In this document: piece after piece, positions 11,541 through 23,785 of the stretch
Layout: every line of letters begins with the position of its first letter
Numbering within the stretch: position 1 is the stretch's first letter
From: Symbiodinium sp. CCMP2592
Lineage: Eukaryota > Sar > Dinophyceae > Suessiales > Symbiodiniaceae
Assembly: GCA_905221615.1 (NCBI GenBank)
Contig: CAJNDT010006158.1
Coordinates: 768,176-832,175, forward strand
Length of the DNA: 64,000 nucleotides
Direction of reading: 5' to 3'
The notes under the pieces: model-generated
Database searches by the model: none
The model's input: the letters and a program-made list of their open reading frames with translations, nothing else
Told to the model about the DNA's origin: nothing
Translations under genes and position numbers: made by a program

Positions 11541-12203
11541 AGGGTTACAAGGGTACTGCGGGCACACATGTGAGTTGCAGACAGGACAAGTCAGGGTTGC
11601 ACCCAAGGATCACGGGTTACGAAGGTTTGGCCCACCAAATGTTGCTTTGAGCACACACATATGTATGTGAGACATGTCAAGTCAAAGTTGGGGCAAGGGT
11701 TATAAGGGTTTGTGAGGACACACGTTGTGAGGGTGCAAGTGTCTTGCAGACTGCACCTACGGATCAAGGGTTACAGGGGTTTGGCTGACCAATTGCTGCT
11801 GTGGCAGACCAGTTGCTGCTGTGAACATACACACCTGCGTTGCAGAATGAAACAGTTGAGGGTTGCGCCAGAGGACCAAGCGTTTGAAGGGTTCGACCGA
11901 CGAAGATGAAGCGAAATTCAAGGTCGTGCCCCAAGGCTTACAAACCATTGGCCGACCAAGTGCTGCTGCGAGCATACACATGTTTGCTGCAGAATCGACC
12001 AATTCAAGGTTGCTCAAAGGGATGTTTGGCCGACCAACTGCTGCTGCGAGCACTTGAGGGTTTCACCCAAAGGATGAAGTTCGCCCGACCAACTGCTGCT
12101 GCGAGCATACACATGTGTGCTGCAGTGCCAGGGCTGCGCCCAAGGATCGAAATGTCACAGGGGTCGGCCAACCAGGTGCTGCTGCAAGCATACACTTGTG
12201 TGT
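11541..12203 (-). repeat. 92-bp satellite, inverted block
   Basis: Reads as GGGTTACAAGG, TTTGGCCGACCAA, GCTGCTGCGAGCA, ACACATGTGT, that is, the reverse complement of the plus monomer. It contains a partial monomer duplication around 11790-11815 where the TTGCTGCTGTG word is repeated. Confidence 0.85.
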
Positions 12204-12829
12204 GTGTGTGTGTGTTGCACAAGCGAGGAATCCAGGGTCATCGTTTGTGGGTGGGCGGCTGCACGCACACACACACACAGGTGTGCTGTTGAATGTAAAC
12301 TACTATGATACTAGAAGAAGTCCTTGGTGACCTGCCAGCTTGCGGTGCTTATGTGATCGACCGCACACACGTGTGTATGTGCAAGCAAGGAGTCCGTGGT
12401 CAGGGTTCCACGTACAGTGCTTGCCAGAGAAGCAAGAAAGCCGTGGTCATGAGGTGAAACTGCATATGGATCTGTGTGCACAAATGTGTTGAGAAGACAG
12501 GGCTGCGTGGTCACCGCTCCTTTGAGTCGCGGTTGTGTGTTGATTGCGCACGTGCGCAGCCGCCCGTGTGTTGCAGAGCAACTGAGGCTGAGGTCATTGC
12601 TCCGGTTGTGATTGTTTTGTGGCCCGGGTGTATGTGGTTGCGGTTACAACACACATGTGTCACGACTCTGCTTGCCTTACATGTGTCCTTGCCTTGTTTT
12701 GCACATGCATGACATGAGAATCCCAGTGGCCAGATCTGCTAGTGCACGCATTTGTGTGCTGCAGAAGCGAGGAATCCGGGGTCATCGTTTGCAGGTGGGT
12801 GGGTGCACGAGCAGTGTGTGCTCGCGGCA
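12204..12829 (+). repeat. family B repeats, second locus
   Basis: Matches family B at 6130-6754. 12204-12466 is clearly diverged from that copy, while 12467-12829 is nearly identical to it as part of the segmental duplication. It breaks the satellite into two parts. Confidence 0.8.
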
Positions 12830-14298
12830 GCACTTGGTCGGCGAAGCCTTCGTGACCCGGCTGCAACCCTCAATTGACCTACTCTGCAACACACATGTGT
12901 GTTCTCGCAGTAGCAATTGCTCTCGTACCCCTTGGCCCGTTGAATTGGCAGGTTCTGCGCCACACCTGCAGCCGCAGTTGGTCGGCCAAACCTTTGTAAC
13001 CCTTTCCCTTGGAGGCAAGCCTGTATTGACTTATTGTGCGGCTTCTTTTTGATACATTTTGCAAGACACATGTGTATGCTCTCACAGCAGCAATTGGTCG
13101 GCCAAACCTCTGCAACCCTTGAACCATGGGTGCAATCCTTGGTTGATTTGCCCTCACGATGTGTGTCCTCGCAGCAGCACGTGGCCGGCCAAACCCGTGT
13201 GCTCAGACAACAAGTCTCGGCCAAAGCTTTGTAACCTTTGACCCTTGGGTGCAACCTGAAATCCGTCTGTTCTGTAACACACACGTGTATGTTCCCAGCA
13301 GAAGTTGGTCGGCCAGACCGTCGTAAATATTGACCCTCGGTGCGACTGTGCATTGATTTATTCTGCAACACACATGTGTGTGTGCCCGCATCAGCAGGTG
13401 GTCGGGCAAACCTTTGTAACCGTTGATGATAGGGTGAAACCCTGAGTGTTATCGTTCTGCAAAGCACATGCGTCTGCTTACAGCAGCACCTGGTCGGCCG
13501 AACCCTTGTAACATGTCGACCCTTAGGTGCAACCCTGATTTGATTTATGTTGCAGCGCGCATGTGTATGCTCGCGTCAGCAGTTGGTTGGGCGAACTATT
13601 TTCTTGGGTGTAACTCTGAAGTGACTCATTCTTCAACACACATGTGGGAGCTCACAGCAGCAGTTGGTCGGCAATGCCCCGGAAAAATTTCGAATCCTCG
13701 GTGCAACCCTGATGTCTACGAGTCTACATTACACATGTGTATGCTCGCAGCAGCAGTTGGTCCGCCAAAGCTTCGTAACCCTTGATCCTTGGGTACAACC
13801 CTGAGCTGTCCTCTCTGCAAAACACAGGTGTGTGTGTGTGCGCGTGCGCAGCAGTTGCTCTGCCAAGCCTCGAAACCCGTGGGCCTTAGATGCAACTTTG
13901 AGTTGACAGATTCTGCACACACATGTTTGTGCTCACAGCAACAATTGGTCGCTAAACCTTTGTAATCTTTGGTCCTTGGGTGCAACCTTGATTTCGTCTG
14001 CCCTGCCACACACATGTGTATGCTCCCAGCAGAAGTTGGTCGGCCAAGCCTCGTAAACCCCTCGGTGCAACTCTGCGTTGCTTTATTCTGCTATACACGT
14101 GTGTGCGCCCTTTGTATCCGTTGATCCTGACATTCTGCAGCGCGCAGGTGTATGCTTGCAGCCGCGCCGGCCGAACCCGGGAAGCATGTCGACCCTTGGG
14201 TGCAGTCCTGTTTTGATTTGTTTCGCAACACACAAGTGTATGCTCGCAGCATGAATTGGTCGGGCAAACCCTTTGTAACCCCTGATCGTTCGGGTGCA
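12830..14298 (+). repeat. 92-bp satellite, plus-orientation block
   Basis: Copy-2 counterpart of 6755-8225 in the segmental duplication; same monomer order. Confidence 0.9.
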
Positions 14299-14809
14299 AC
14301 TTGCTGCTGCGAGCATACACGTGTGTGTGTGTGCTGCCAAGGAAACCAAGAAGCGTTACAAGTGTTCGGCCGACCACGTGCTGCTGTAAGCATACACATG
14401 TGTGCTGCAGAATAATAAACTCAGGGTTTCACCCAAGGGTCAGTGGTTACAAAGGTTGGTGGTCGGCTCTGCTGCGGGCACACACATGTGTGTCGCAGAG
14501 TAAATCAATGCAGAGTCAAGGTTTACAAAGGTTTGGCTGCTGCTGGGGGCATACACATGCGTGTGGCAGAACAGCTGAAGTCAGGGTTGCACCCAAGGGT
14601 CAAAAGTCACAAAGGTTTGGCCGACCAGTTGTTGCTGTGAGCACGCCAACATTCAAGGGTTACAACGGCTTCGCTGACCAAGTGCTGCTGCGAGCATACA
14701 CATGTGTGCTGCAGAAATCAGGGTTGCACCCGGGGGTCGAAGTTTGATCAGGGCTTCGGCGAGCAACTGCTGTTGCTGGTTTACACATGTGTGTTGCAGG
14801 ATCACTTGA
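14299..14809 (-). repeat. 92-bp satellite, inverted block (junction type 2)
   Basis: Copy-2 counterpart of 8226-8735 with the same GGGTGCAAC/TTGCTGCTG entry junction and the same exit junction. Confidence 0.85.
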
Positions 14810-17655
14810 GGAGTTGTCGGGCGAACCTTTGTAACCGGAGCCTTGGTAAATTTTCGACCCCTGGGTGCAACCCTGATTTCTGCAATATACATGGGTATGT
14901 TCGCAGCAGCACTTGGTCGGCCAAGCCCTCGTAACCCTTGATTGTTGGGTACAACCTGCAGTTGACTTATTCTGCAACTCACTTGTGTGTGCAAGCAGTA
15001 GCAATTGATCTGCCAAACCCTCGTAACCCTTGGCCCTTGGCCCTTAGGTGCAACTTTGGCTTGGCAGATTCATCAACGCGCGTGCGTATGCTCCCAGCCG
15101 AACTTGGTCGGCCAAACCCATGGTAACCCTTGCCTTGGAGGCGACGCTGTGTTTGACTATTCTGCGGCTGTTAAAAGATGCTGTCCGTAGCAGTTGGTGG
15201 CCGAGCCATTGTAACCCTTGACTCCTGGGTGTTCCGCAACACACCTGTGTGTGTGTGTGTGTGTGCTCGCGCCAGCATTTGGTTGAACAATGCTTGCAGC
15301 AGCACTTGGTCAGGCAACACCATGTAACTCTTGTTGATCCGCCAAATCTATGTTACCTTGACCTTCAGGTGCAAGCCTGAGCTGATATTTTTCGCAACAA
15401 ACGTGCGTATGGTCACAGCCACAGCAGCAACTGGTCGGCCAAACCTCTGTAACCCTTCCTTGAACCATGGGTGCACCCTTTTAAAACGTTATCCGCAGCA
15501 CACATGTGCCCTCACAAATGTGTGTCCTCGCAGCAGCACGTGGCCTGCCGAACCCGTGTAACCCTTGACCCATGGGTGCAGCCTTGAAATGACGTATTCT
15601 GCAACACACCTGTGTGTGCTCAAGACAACAATTGTCGGCCAAACCTTTGTAAGCTTTGACCTTTGGGTGCAACCCTGAAATCCCTCTGTTCTGCCACACA
15701 CACGTGTATGCTCCCGGCAGAATTTGGTCGGCCAAATCCTTCGTAAACCTTGACCCTCTGTGCATTGATTTATTCTGCAACACACATGTGTGTGTGTGTG
15801 CCTGCGTCAGCAGGTGGTCGGGGCAAACCTTTGTAACCGCTGATCCTTGGGTGAAACCCTGAGTTTTATCGTTCTGCAGGACACATGTGTATGCTTGCAG
15901 CAGCACCTGGTCGGCCGAACCCTTGTAAAATTTCGATCCTTGGGTGCAGCCCTGGTTTGTTTTATTTTGCAGCACACACGTGTATGCTCGCAGCAGCAAG
16001 TGGTCGGGCGAACCCTTGTAACCTTGATCCTTGGGTGCAGCCCGCAAACGGCTCATTCTACAACACACATGTTTATGCACGCCGCAGCAGTTTGTCGGCC
16101 AAGCCTTGGTAAATTTTCGACCCCTGGGTGCAACCCCGATTTCTGCAATACACATGCGGATGTTCGCAGCAGCACTTGGTCGGCCAAGCCCTCGTAACCC
16201 TTGATCTTTGGGTACAACCTGCAGTTGACTTATTCTGCAACACGCTTGTGTGCATGCAGTAGCAGTTGATCTGCCAAACCCTCGTAACCCTTGGCCTTTA
16301 GGTGCAACTCTGACTTGACAGATTCTGCAACACACGTTCGTATGCGCCCAGCCGAACTTGGTCGGTCAAACCCATGGTAACCCTTGCCTTGGAGGCGATG
16401 CTTTGTTCAACTCTTTCTGCCGCTGGTTAAAAGATGCCGTCAGTAGCAGTTGGTCGGCCGAGCCATTGTAACCCTTGACTCCTGGGTGTTCCGCAACACA
16501 CCTGTGTGTGCTCGCAGCAGCATATGGTTGAACAGTGCTTGCAACAGCAACTGGTCGGCCAAACCCATGTCTTGTTCCTTGGGTGCAGCAGACACTGATC
16601 TGCCAAATCTATGTTACCTTGACCTTTAGGTGCAAGCCTGAGCTGATATTTTCTGCAACACACACGTGTATGCTCGCAGCAGCAGTTGGTCAGCCAAACC
16701 CGTGTAACCTTTGATCCCTTTGTGCAACCATTGAATTGGTCTGTTCTGCAACAGACATGTGTATGCTCGCAGCAGCACCTGGTCTGCCAAACTTTTGTAA
16801 GGGTTTGTCAGCCTTGATCCTCGGGTGCAATCATGAATTTCGCTTAATCTGCAACTCACATATGTGTGCTCGCAGCAGCATCTGGCCGGTCAAACCCTCG
16901 AAACGCTTGGTCCCTGGTGCAACCCTCAACTGATTTATTCTGCGACGCACATGTGTTTGTTCACAGCAGTAATTGGTCTGCCATTCCGTTGCCCGTTGGT
17001 GCCCTCGGCTCTTGGGTGCAACCCTGAACTGACGCACTCTGCAGCACACATGTGTAAGCTCACAGCAGCAATTGGTCGGCCAAACCCCTGTAACCCTTGA
17101 TCCGTATGTGCATTCTGCAAGACACACGCGCCCTCGCAATTTGTGTCTTTACAAGTCCCTGTAACCCTTGATCCTTGGGTGCAACTTTGACATGTCTCAC
17201 ACGCATGTGTGTGTGTGTGCATACAGCAACAACTGGTTGGCCAAATCTTTGCAACCTTTGACCCTTGGGTGCAGCCCTGAAACCGTCTGTTCTGCCGCGC
17301 ACATGTGCATGCTCCCAGCAGAATTTGGTCGGCCAAACAAACCTTGACCCTCGGTGCGACTGTGCATTGATTTATTCTGCAACACACATGTGTGTGCCCG
17401 TTGATCCTTGCGTGAAACCCTGAGTTTTATCTTTCTGCAGCACACATGTGTATGCTTACAGCAGCACCTGGTCGGCCGAACCCTTGTAACATTTCGACCC
17501 TTGGGTGCAGCCCTGATGTGATTTATCTTGCAGTGCTGGTGTGCATGCTCGCAGCAGCAGCTGGTCGGGCAAACTTGATCCTTCGGGCAAACCCTCAGGT
17601 GACTCATTCCGCAACACACATGTGTATGCTCGCAGCAGCACTTGGTCGGCGAAGG
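14810..17655 (+). repeat. 92-bp satellite, plus-orientation block
   Basis: Copy-2 counterpart of 8736-11540. It retains the full CCTTGGAGGC-type monomer at 15136-15225, of which copy 1 has lost about 75 bp. Confidence 0.9.
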
Positions 17656-18632
17656 CCAAGGGTTACAAGGGTACTGCGGGCGCACATGTGAGTTGCAGAG
17701 AGGACAAGTCAGGGTTGCACCCAAGGATCACGGGTTACGAAGGTTTGGCCCACCAAATGTTGCTTTGAGCACACACATATGTATGTGAGACATGTCAAGT
17801 CAAAGTTGGGGCAAGGGTTATAAGGGTTTGTGAGGACACACGTTGTGAGGGTGCAAGTGTCTTGCAGACTGCACCTACGGATCAAGGGTTACAGGGGTTT
17901 GGCTGACCAATTGCTGCTGTGGCAGACCAGTTGCTGCTGTGAACATACACACCTGCGTTGCAGAATGAAACAGTTGAGGGTTGCGCCAGAGGACCAAGCG
18001 TTTGAAGGGTTTGACCGACGAAGGTGAAGCGAAATTCAAGGTCGTGCCCCAAGGCTTACAAACCATTGGCCGACCAAGTGCTGCTGCGAGCATACACATG
18101 TTTGCTGCAGAATCGACCAATTCAAGGTTGCTCAAAGGAATGTTTGGCCGACCAACTGCTGCTGCGAGCACTTGAGGGTTTCACCCAAAGGATGAAGTTC
18201 GCTCGACCAACTGCTGCTGCGAGCATACACATGTGTGCTGCAGTGCCAGGGCTGCGCCCAAGGATCGAAATGTCACAGGGGTCGGCCAACCAGGTGCTGC
18301 TGCAAGCATACACTTGTGTGCTGCAGAATAATGAAACTCCGGCTTTCGCCCAAGGATCAACGATTACCAAGGTTTGCCCGGCCACTTGCTGATGTGGGCC
18401 ACACAGAGTTGCACCAAGGGTCAAGGTTTACAAAAATTTGGCCGATTAATGCTGTTGGGGGCATACACATGTGTGTTGCCGAACAAACGGTTTCAGGGTT
18501 GCGGTTAAGGGATGGAGGTTATAAATTAAAGGTTTGGCTGACCAGTTGTTGCCGTGAGCACACACACACACATGTCTGTTGCAGAATATGTCAGCCCCAG
18601 CATTGAAGGGTTACAAGAGCCTCTGCTGCAAA
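17656..18632 (-). repeat. 92-bp satellite, inverted block
   Basis: The first about 665 bp equal copy 1 (11541-12203). The remainder (18321-18632) continues in the same inverted orientation with monomers not present after copy 1. Confidence 0.85.
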
Positions 18633-19311
18633 CTTCAATTGATTGATTCTGCAACTCACATGTGTGTTTTCAAGCAGCAATTGGTCGGCCAAACCTCTGT
18701 AACCCTTGATCTGCTGGTGCGATCCTTGATTACATGTTCTCTCACATTGTGTGTCCTCGCAGCAGCAAGTGGCCGGCCAAACCCTTGTAACCCTTGACCC
18801 ATGGGTGCAACCTTGAATTGACGTATTCGACAACACACATGTGTGTGCTCAAGACAACAATTGGTTGGTCAAACCTTTGTAACCTTTGAGCCTTTGACCC
18901 TTGGGTGCAGCCCTGAATTTGTCTGTTCTGCACACGGGTGTGCTCCCAGCAGAATTTGGTCGGCCAAACCCTCGTAAATTTTGATCCGCCTTTGAATTTG
19001 CAGTGATTTGTTCTGGGAGACACATGTGTGTGCCCGCGTCAGCAGGTGGTCGGGCAAAGCTTGGTAACCGTTGATCCATGGGTGAAACCCCGAGTCTGAT
19101 CAGTCCGCAGCACACATGGGTATGCTTACAGCAGCACCTGGTTGGCCGAACACTTATGACACTTCGCCCCTTGAGTGCAGCCCTGAGCACACCTGTGTAT
19201 GCTGGCAGCAGCAGTCGGTCGGGGGCAAACTTGATCCTTGGGTGTAACCCTGAAGTGGCTCATTCCGCAACACACATGTGTATGCTCGCAGCAGCAGGTG
19301 GTCGGCGACAG
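18633..19311 (+). repeat. 92-bp satellite, plus-orientation block
   Basis: Seven or so monomers, ending at the conserved type-1 junction word GGCGACAG near 19306. Confidence 0.85.
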
Positions 19312-19753
19312 TACACACATGTGTCCTGCAGAAGGACAAAGCGCGGGGTTTCACCCAAGGCTCAACGTTTACGAAGGTTTGGCCGACCACCTATTGCTGC
19401 GGGCACATGTGTGTGTGTGTGTGTTGCAGAATGCATCAATGCAGAGTTGCGCCGAGGGGTTTACGAGGCTTGGCCGACCAAATCCTGCTGGGAGCATATA
19501 CATGTGTGTGGCAGAGCAGACAATTCCAAGGTTGCAGCCAATGGTCAAAGGTTACACAGATTTGGCCGACCAAATGTTGCTGTGAGCACACACACATGTG
19601 TGTTGCAGAATCTGTCAAGTCAACGTTGCACCTAAGGGCCACGGGTTGCGAGTCACGCGGGTTTGGCAGATCAGTTGCTACTGCGAGCAAACACATGTGT
19701 GGTGCAGAGAAGGCAAGTGAGGGTGCGCCCAGGGGTCGAAATTCGACATGGGC
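19312..19753 (-). repeat. 92-bp satellite, inverted block (junction type 1)
   Basis: Enters at GGCGACAG followed by a CACATGTG and CTGCAGAAGGA. It exits at GGGCTGCAGCAGCACCTGG into plus monomers. This is the older relative of the blocks at 37.5, 40.4, 53.5, 56.2, 59.1 and 61.9 kb. Confidence 0.85.
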
Positions 19754-19885
19754 TGCAGCAGCACCTGGTCAGCCGAATCCTGGTAACATGTCGACCCTTG
19801 GGTGCAGCCCTGATTTGGCTTGTTTTGCAACACATGTGTTTGCTCGCAGCATCAACTGGTCGGTTACCCGCGGTCGTCGGGTGCA
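19754..19885 (+). repeat. 92-bp satellite, short plus block between two inverted blocks
   Basis: Only about one and a half monomers in plus orientation lie between a type-1 and a type-2 inverted block. Confidence 0.8.
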
Positions 19886-20305
19886 ATTTGCTGCTGCGAG
19901 CATGCCGTCCGTCCGTGTGTGTGTGTGTGTGTGTGCGTGCTGCCCAGGGCTGCGCCGAAGGAGCAACAATCACAAGGGATCGGCCGACCAGGTGCTGCTG
20001 TACACATGTGTGTTGCAGAACCGATGAAGTCAGGTTGCACCAAGGGTTAAAAGTCACAAAGGTTTGGCCGACCACTTGTTGCTGTGAGCACACACATGTG
20101 TGTTGCAGAATACGTCAGGTCAGGGCTGCAGCCAACGTTCAAGGGTTGCAAGGGCTTCGCCGACCGAGTGCTGCTGCGAGCATACACACGGGTACTGCAG
20201 ACATCAGGGCTGCACCCCGTAGGTCGAAGTTTTATCAAGGCTTCGCCGACCAACTTCTGATGCTGGCGTACGCGTGTTTGTTGCAGACTGGATCACTTGA
20301 GGGGT
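19886..20305 (-). repeat. 92-bp satellite, inverted block (junction type 2)
   Basis: Entry at GGGTGCAA joined to TTTGCTGCTGCGAGC and exit at CACTTGAGGGG, as at 8226-8735. It contains a GT run (about 19915-19934) where the ACACATGTGT arm has expanded. Confidence 0.85.
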
Positions 20306-22123
20306 GGTCGGGCGACCCCTTGTAACCCTTGATCCTTGGGTGCGGCCCTCGAGTGATTCACTCTGCAACCCACGTGTGTATGCTCACAGCAGCAGTTCGT
20401 CAGCCAAGCCTAGGCAAAAGTTCGACCCCTGAGTGCAACGCTGGTTTCTGCAGTACACATGTGTGTGCTCGCAGCAGCACTTGGTCGGCCAAGCCCTCGT
20501 AACCGTTGATCTTTGGGTACAACCTGCGATTGACTTAGTCTGCCACACACATGTGTGTGTGTGTGTGCGCACGCAGTAGCGGTTGATCTGCCAAATCCTC
20601 GTAGCCCGTGGCCCTTAGAGCCTTAGGTGCCAATTTGGCTTGACAGATTCTGCAACACACGTGCGTATGCTCCCAGCCGAACTCGGTCGGCCAAACCCAT
20701 TGTAGCCATCGCTTAAGAGGCAACCTTGTGTTGACTTTTTCTGCGGGTTTTTAAAATGGTTTCAGTAGCACACCTGTGTGTGCTTGCAGCAGCAGCAGCA
20801 GCATTTGGTTGAACAGTGCTTGCAGCAGCACTTGGCCGGCCAAACCCATGTAAAAAAATGTTCCTTGCGTGCAGTAGCAACTGATCTGCCAAATCTTCGT
20901 TACCTTTGATTTGACGCTCAGGTGCAAGCCTGAGCGGATATTTCCTGCAACAGCCATGTGTAAGCATGTGTATGCTCACAGCAGCAATTGGTCGGAACCA
21001 TGGGTGCACCCTTTTATTGATGTATCACGCAGCACACATGTGCCCCCGCAATGTGTGTCCTCGCAGCAGCACGTGGCCGGCCAAACCTTTGTAACCCGTG
21101 ACACGTGGGTGCAGCCTTGAATTGATATATTTTGCAACACACATGTGTGTGTGTGCTCAAGACAACAATTGTCGGCCAAACTTTTGTAGCTTTTGACCCT
21201 TGGGTGCAACCCTGAAATCCGTCTGTTCTGCCACACACACGTGTATGCTCCCAGCAGAATTTGGTCGGCCAAACCTTCGTAAACCTTGACCCCCGGTTTG
21301 ACTTTGTGCTCACAGCAACAGTTGGTCGCCAAACCTTTGTAATCCTTGGCCCTTGGCTGCAGCCTTGATTTCGTCTGTTCTGCCACACACATGTGTGTGC
21401 TCCCAGCAGAAGTTGGTCGGCCAAGCCTCGTAAACCCCTCGGTGCAACTCTGTGTTGATTCATTCTGCAACACACATGTGTGTGCCCGCAGCAGCAAGTG
21501 GTCGATCAAACCTTTGTAACTATTGATCCTTACATTCTGCAGCGCACAGGTGTATGCTTGCAGCAGCACCTCGTCGGCCGAACGCGGGAAACATGTCGAC
21601 CCGTGGGTGCAGCCCTATGCTCGCAGCATCAACTGGTCGGGCGAATGTGGTCGTCGGGTGCAACCCTCAAGTGATCCAGTCTGCAACACGCATGTGTGTA
21701 CTGGCAGCAGCAGTTGGTCGGCGAAGCCCTGATACAAATTTCGACCCCCGGCGGCAGCCCTAATTTCTGCAATACACATGTGTATGCTCGCAGCAGCACT
21801 TGGTCGGCGAAGCCGTTGTAGCCCTTGACCCATTGGGTACAACCTGCGGTCGCCGTATTGTGCAACGCACATGTGTGTTCGCGCAGTAGCAGTTGATCTG
21901 CCAAACACTCGTAACCCTTGGCCCTTAGGTGCAACTTTGGCTTACAGATTCTGCAACACACGTGCATATACTTCCAGCCGAACCTGGTCGGCCAAACCCA
22001 TTGTAACCCTTGCCTTGGAGGCAACGCTCTGTTCGACTTAATGTGCGGATTTTAAAAAACTGCTTTCAGTAGCAGTTGGTCGACCGAACGCTTGTAACCC
22101 TTGACTTTTGGGTGTTCCGCAAC

Positions 22124-22154
<31 letters not shown>

Positions 22155-23274
22155 CTCGCAGTAGCATTTGGTTGAACAGTGCTTGCAGCAGCACTTGGTC
22201 GGCCAAACCCATGTAACCCTTGTTCCTTGGGTGCAGCAGCAACTGATCTGTCAAATCTTTGTTACTCTTGTCGCTCAGGTGCAAGCCTGAGCTGATATTT
22301 TCTGCAACACACATGTTCACGCTTGCAGCAGCAGTTGGTCGGCCAAGCCCGTGTAACCTTTGATCCCTTTGTGCAACCTTTGAATCGGTTTACTCTGCAA
22401 CAAACATGTGTATGCTCGCAGAGGCACTTGGCCCGCCAAACTTTTGTAAGGGTATGTAAGCCTTGATCCTCGGGTGCAGTCTTGAATTTCGCTTACAGTA
22501 ATCTGCAACTCACACATGTGTGCTCGCAGCAGCATTTGGCCGGTCAAACCCTTGAAACAGCGTCAATTGGTCGGGCGAACCTTGTAAACCTTGTTCCTTG
22601 GGTGCAGCCCTCAAGTGATTCAGTGTGAAAAACACGTGTGTATGCTCACAGCAGCAGTTGGTCGGCGAAGCCTTGATAAAGTTTCGACTCCTGGGTGCAA
22701 CCCTGATTTGTCCGCAATACACATGTGTATGCTCGCAGAGGCACTTGGTCGGTGAAGCCCTTGTAACCCTTGAATGATGGGTGCAGCCCTGAACTGACGT
22801 CTTCTGCAACGGACATGTGTGTGTGTGTGCATACAGCAACAACTGGTCGGCCAAACCTTTATAACTTCTATTTCTTGGGTGCAACCCTGAATTTGTTTGT
22901 TCGGCAACACACCTGTGTATGCTCCCAGCAGCCATATACTTGTAAGCCTTGACCCTCGGTGCAACTCTGCGTTTTTTTATTGTGCATCACACATATGTGG
23001 CCCACGGCAGCGGCTGGTCCGGCAAACCTTTGCAACCTTCGGTGGAACCCAGAGTCTTATTAGTCTGCAGCACACATGTGTATGCTTGCAGCAGCACCTG
23101 GTTGGCCCAGCCCTTGTAGCATTTCGAGCCTTGGGTGCAGCCCTGATTCCATGTATTTTGCAGCACACATGTGTATGCTCGCAGCAGCAGGTGGTCGGGC
23201 GAACTTGATCCTTGGGTGTAAGTGACCCCTTCCGCGACGCACGTGTGTATGCTCGCAGCAGCAGGTGGTCGACG
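20306..23274 (+). repeat. 92-bp satellite, plus-orientation block
   Basis: Ordered monomers including the CCTTGGAGGC/TTTTTAAAA-type variant near 22013. It ends at the type-1 junction (GTCGACGACAG near 23270). Confidence 0.9.
22129..22154 (+). repeat. (TG)13 microsatellite inside a satellite monomer
   Basis: A pure TG run occupies the right arm of the position normally held by ACACATGTGT. Confidence 0.9.
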
Positions 23275-23785
23275 ACAGTACACACATGTGTCCTGCTGAA
23301 GGACAAAACTATGGGTTTCGCCCAAGGCTCAACGTTTACGAAGGTTTGGCCCTATTGCTGCGGGCACATGTGTGTGTTGCAGAATGCATCAATGCAGAGT
23401 TGCACCGAGGGATTTACGAGGTGGCCGACCAAATCCCGCTGGGAGCATATACATGTGTGTGGCAGAACAGTGAGACAAATTCAAGCCGCCAAGGGTCAAA
23501 GGTTACAAAGATTTGGCCGACCAAACGTTGCTGTGAGCACGCACACATGTGTGTTGCAGAATCTGTCAAGTCAAAGTTGCACTTAAAGGCCGCGGTTACG
23601 AGTCACGAGGGTGTGGCAGATCAGTTGCTACTGCGAGCAAACACATGTGTGGTGCAGAGAGGACAAGTGAGGGTTGTACCCAAGGATCACGGGTTACGAA
23701 GGTTTGGCCGACCAAGGGCTGCTGCGAGCATGCACATGTGTGTTGCAGGAACCAGGGTTGCACCCAGGGTCGAAAGTTCACCAGG
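23275..23785 (-). repeat. 92-bp satellite, inverted block (junction type 1)
   Basis: Starts with a CACATGTG then CCTGCTGAAGGA. Same internal order as 19312-19753, 3.96 kb upstream. Confidence 0.85.

Larger units (their letters stand above)
6395..12203 (+). repeat. segmental tandem duplication, copy 1
   Basis: About 5.8 kb is repeated almost base for base at 12467-18320. The offset changes stepwise: 6075 near 6540, 6072 near 8590, 6143 after 9700, 6139 near 10520, 6118 at the end. Copy 1 lacks about 75 bp at about 9074 that copy 2 retains (15150-15225). Copy 1 keeps about 21 bp near 11259 that copy 2 lacks. The segment includes the end of family B, a plus block, a minus block, a second plus block and a second minus block of satellite. 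Confidence 0.9.
12467..18320 (+). repeat. segmental tandem duplication, copy 2
   Basis: Near-identical to 6395-12203. Similarity to copy 1 stops abruptly at 12203/18320, after a shared ACTTGTGTG. To the left, the equivalent family B stretch (12204-12466 against 6130-6394) is clearly more diverged. The junction therefore lies within a family B/GT run, consistent with unequal exchange or microhomology at GTGTGT. Confidence 0.9.

Noticed and set aside
15481..16335. Long minus-strand open frame (284 codons) that could be a Cys/His-rich repeat protein gene
   Set aside because: It is one of dozens of such frames, all produced by the stop-free antisense of the 92-bp satellite. Similar frames exist wherever monomers keep their length. 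No start context, splice pattern or unique domain marks any of them as a gene.
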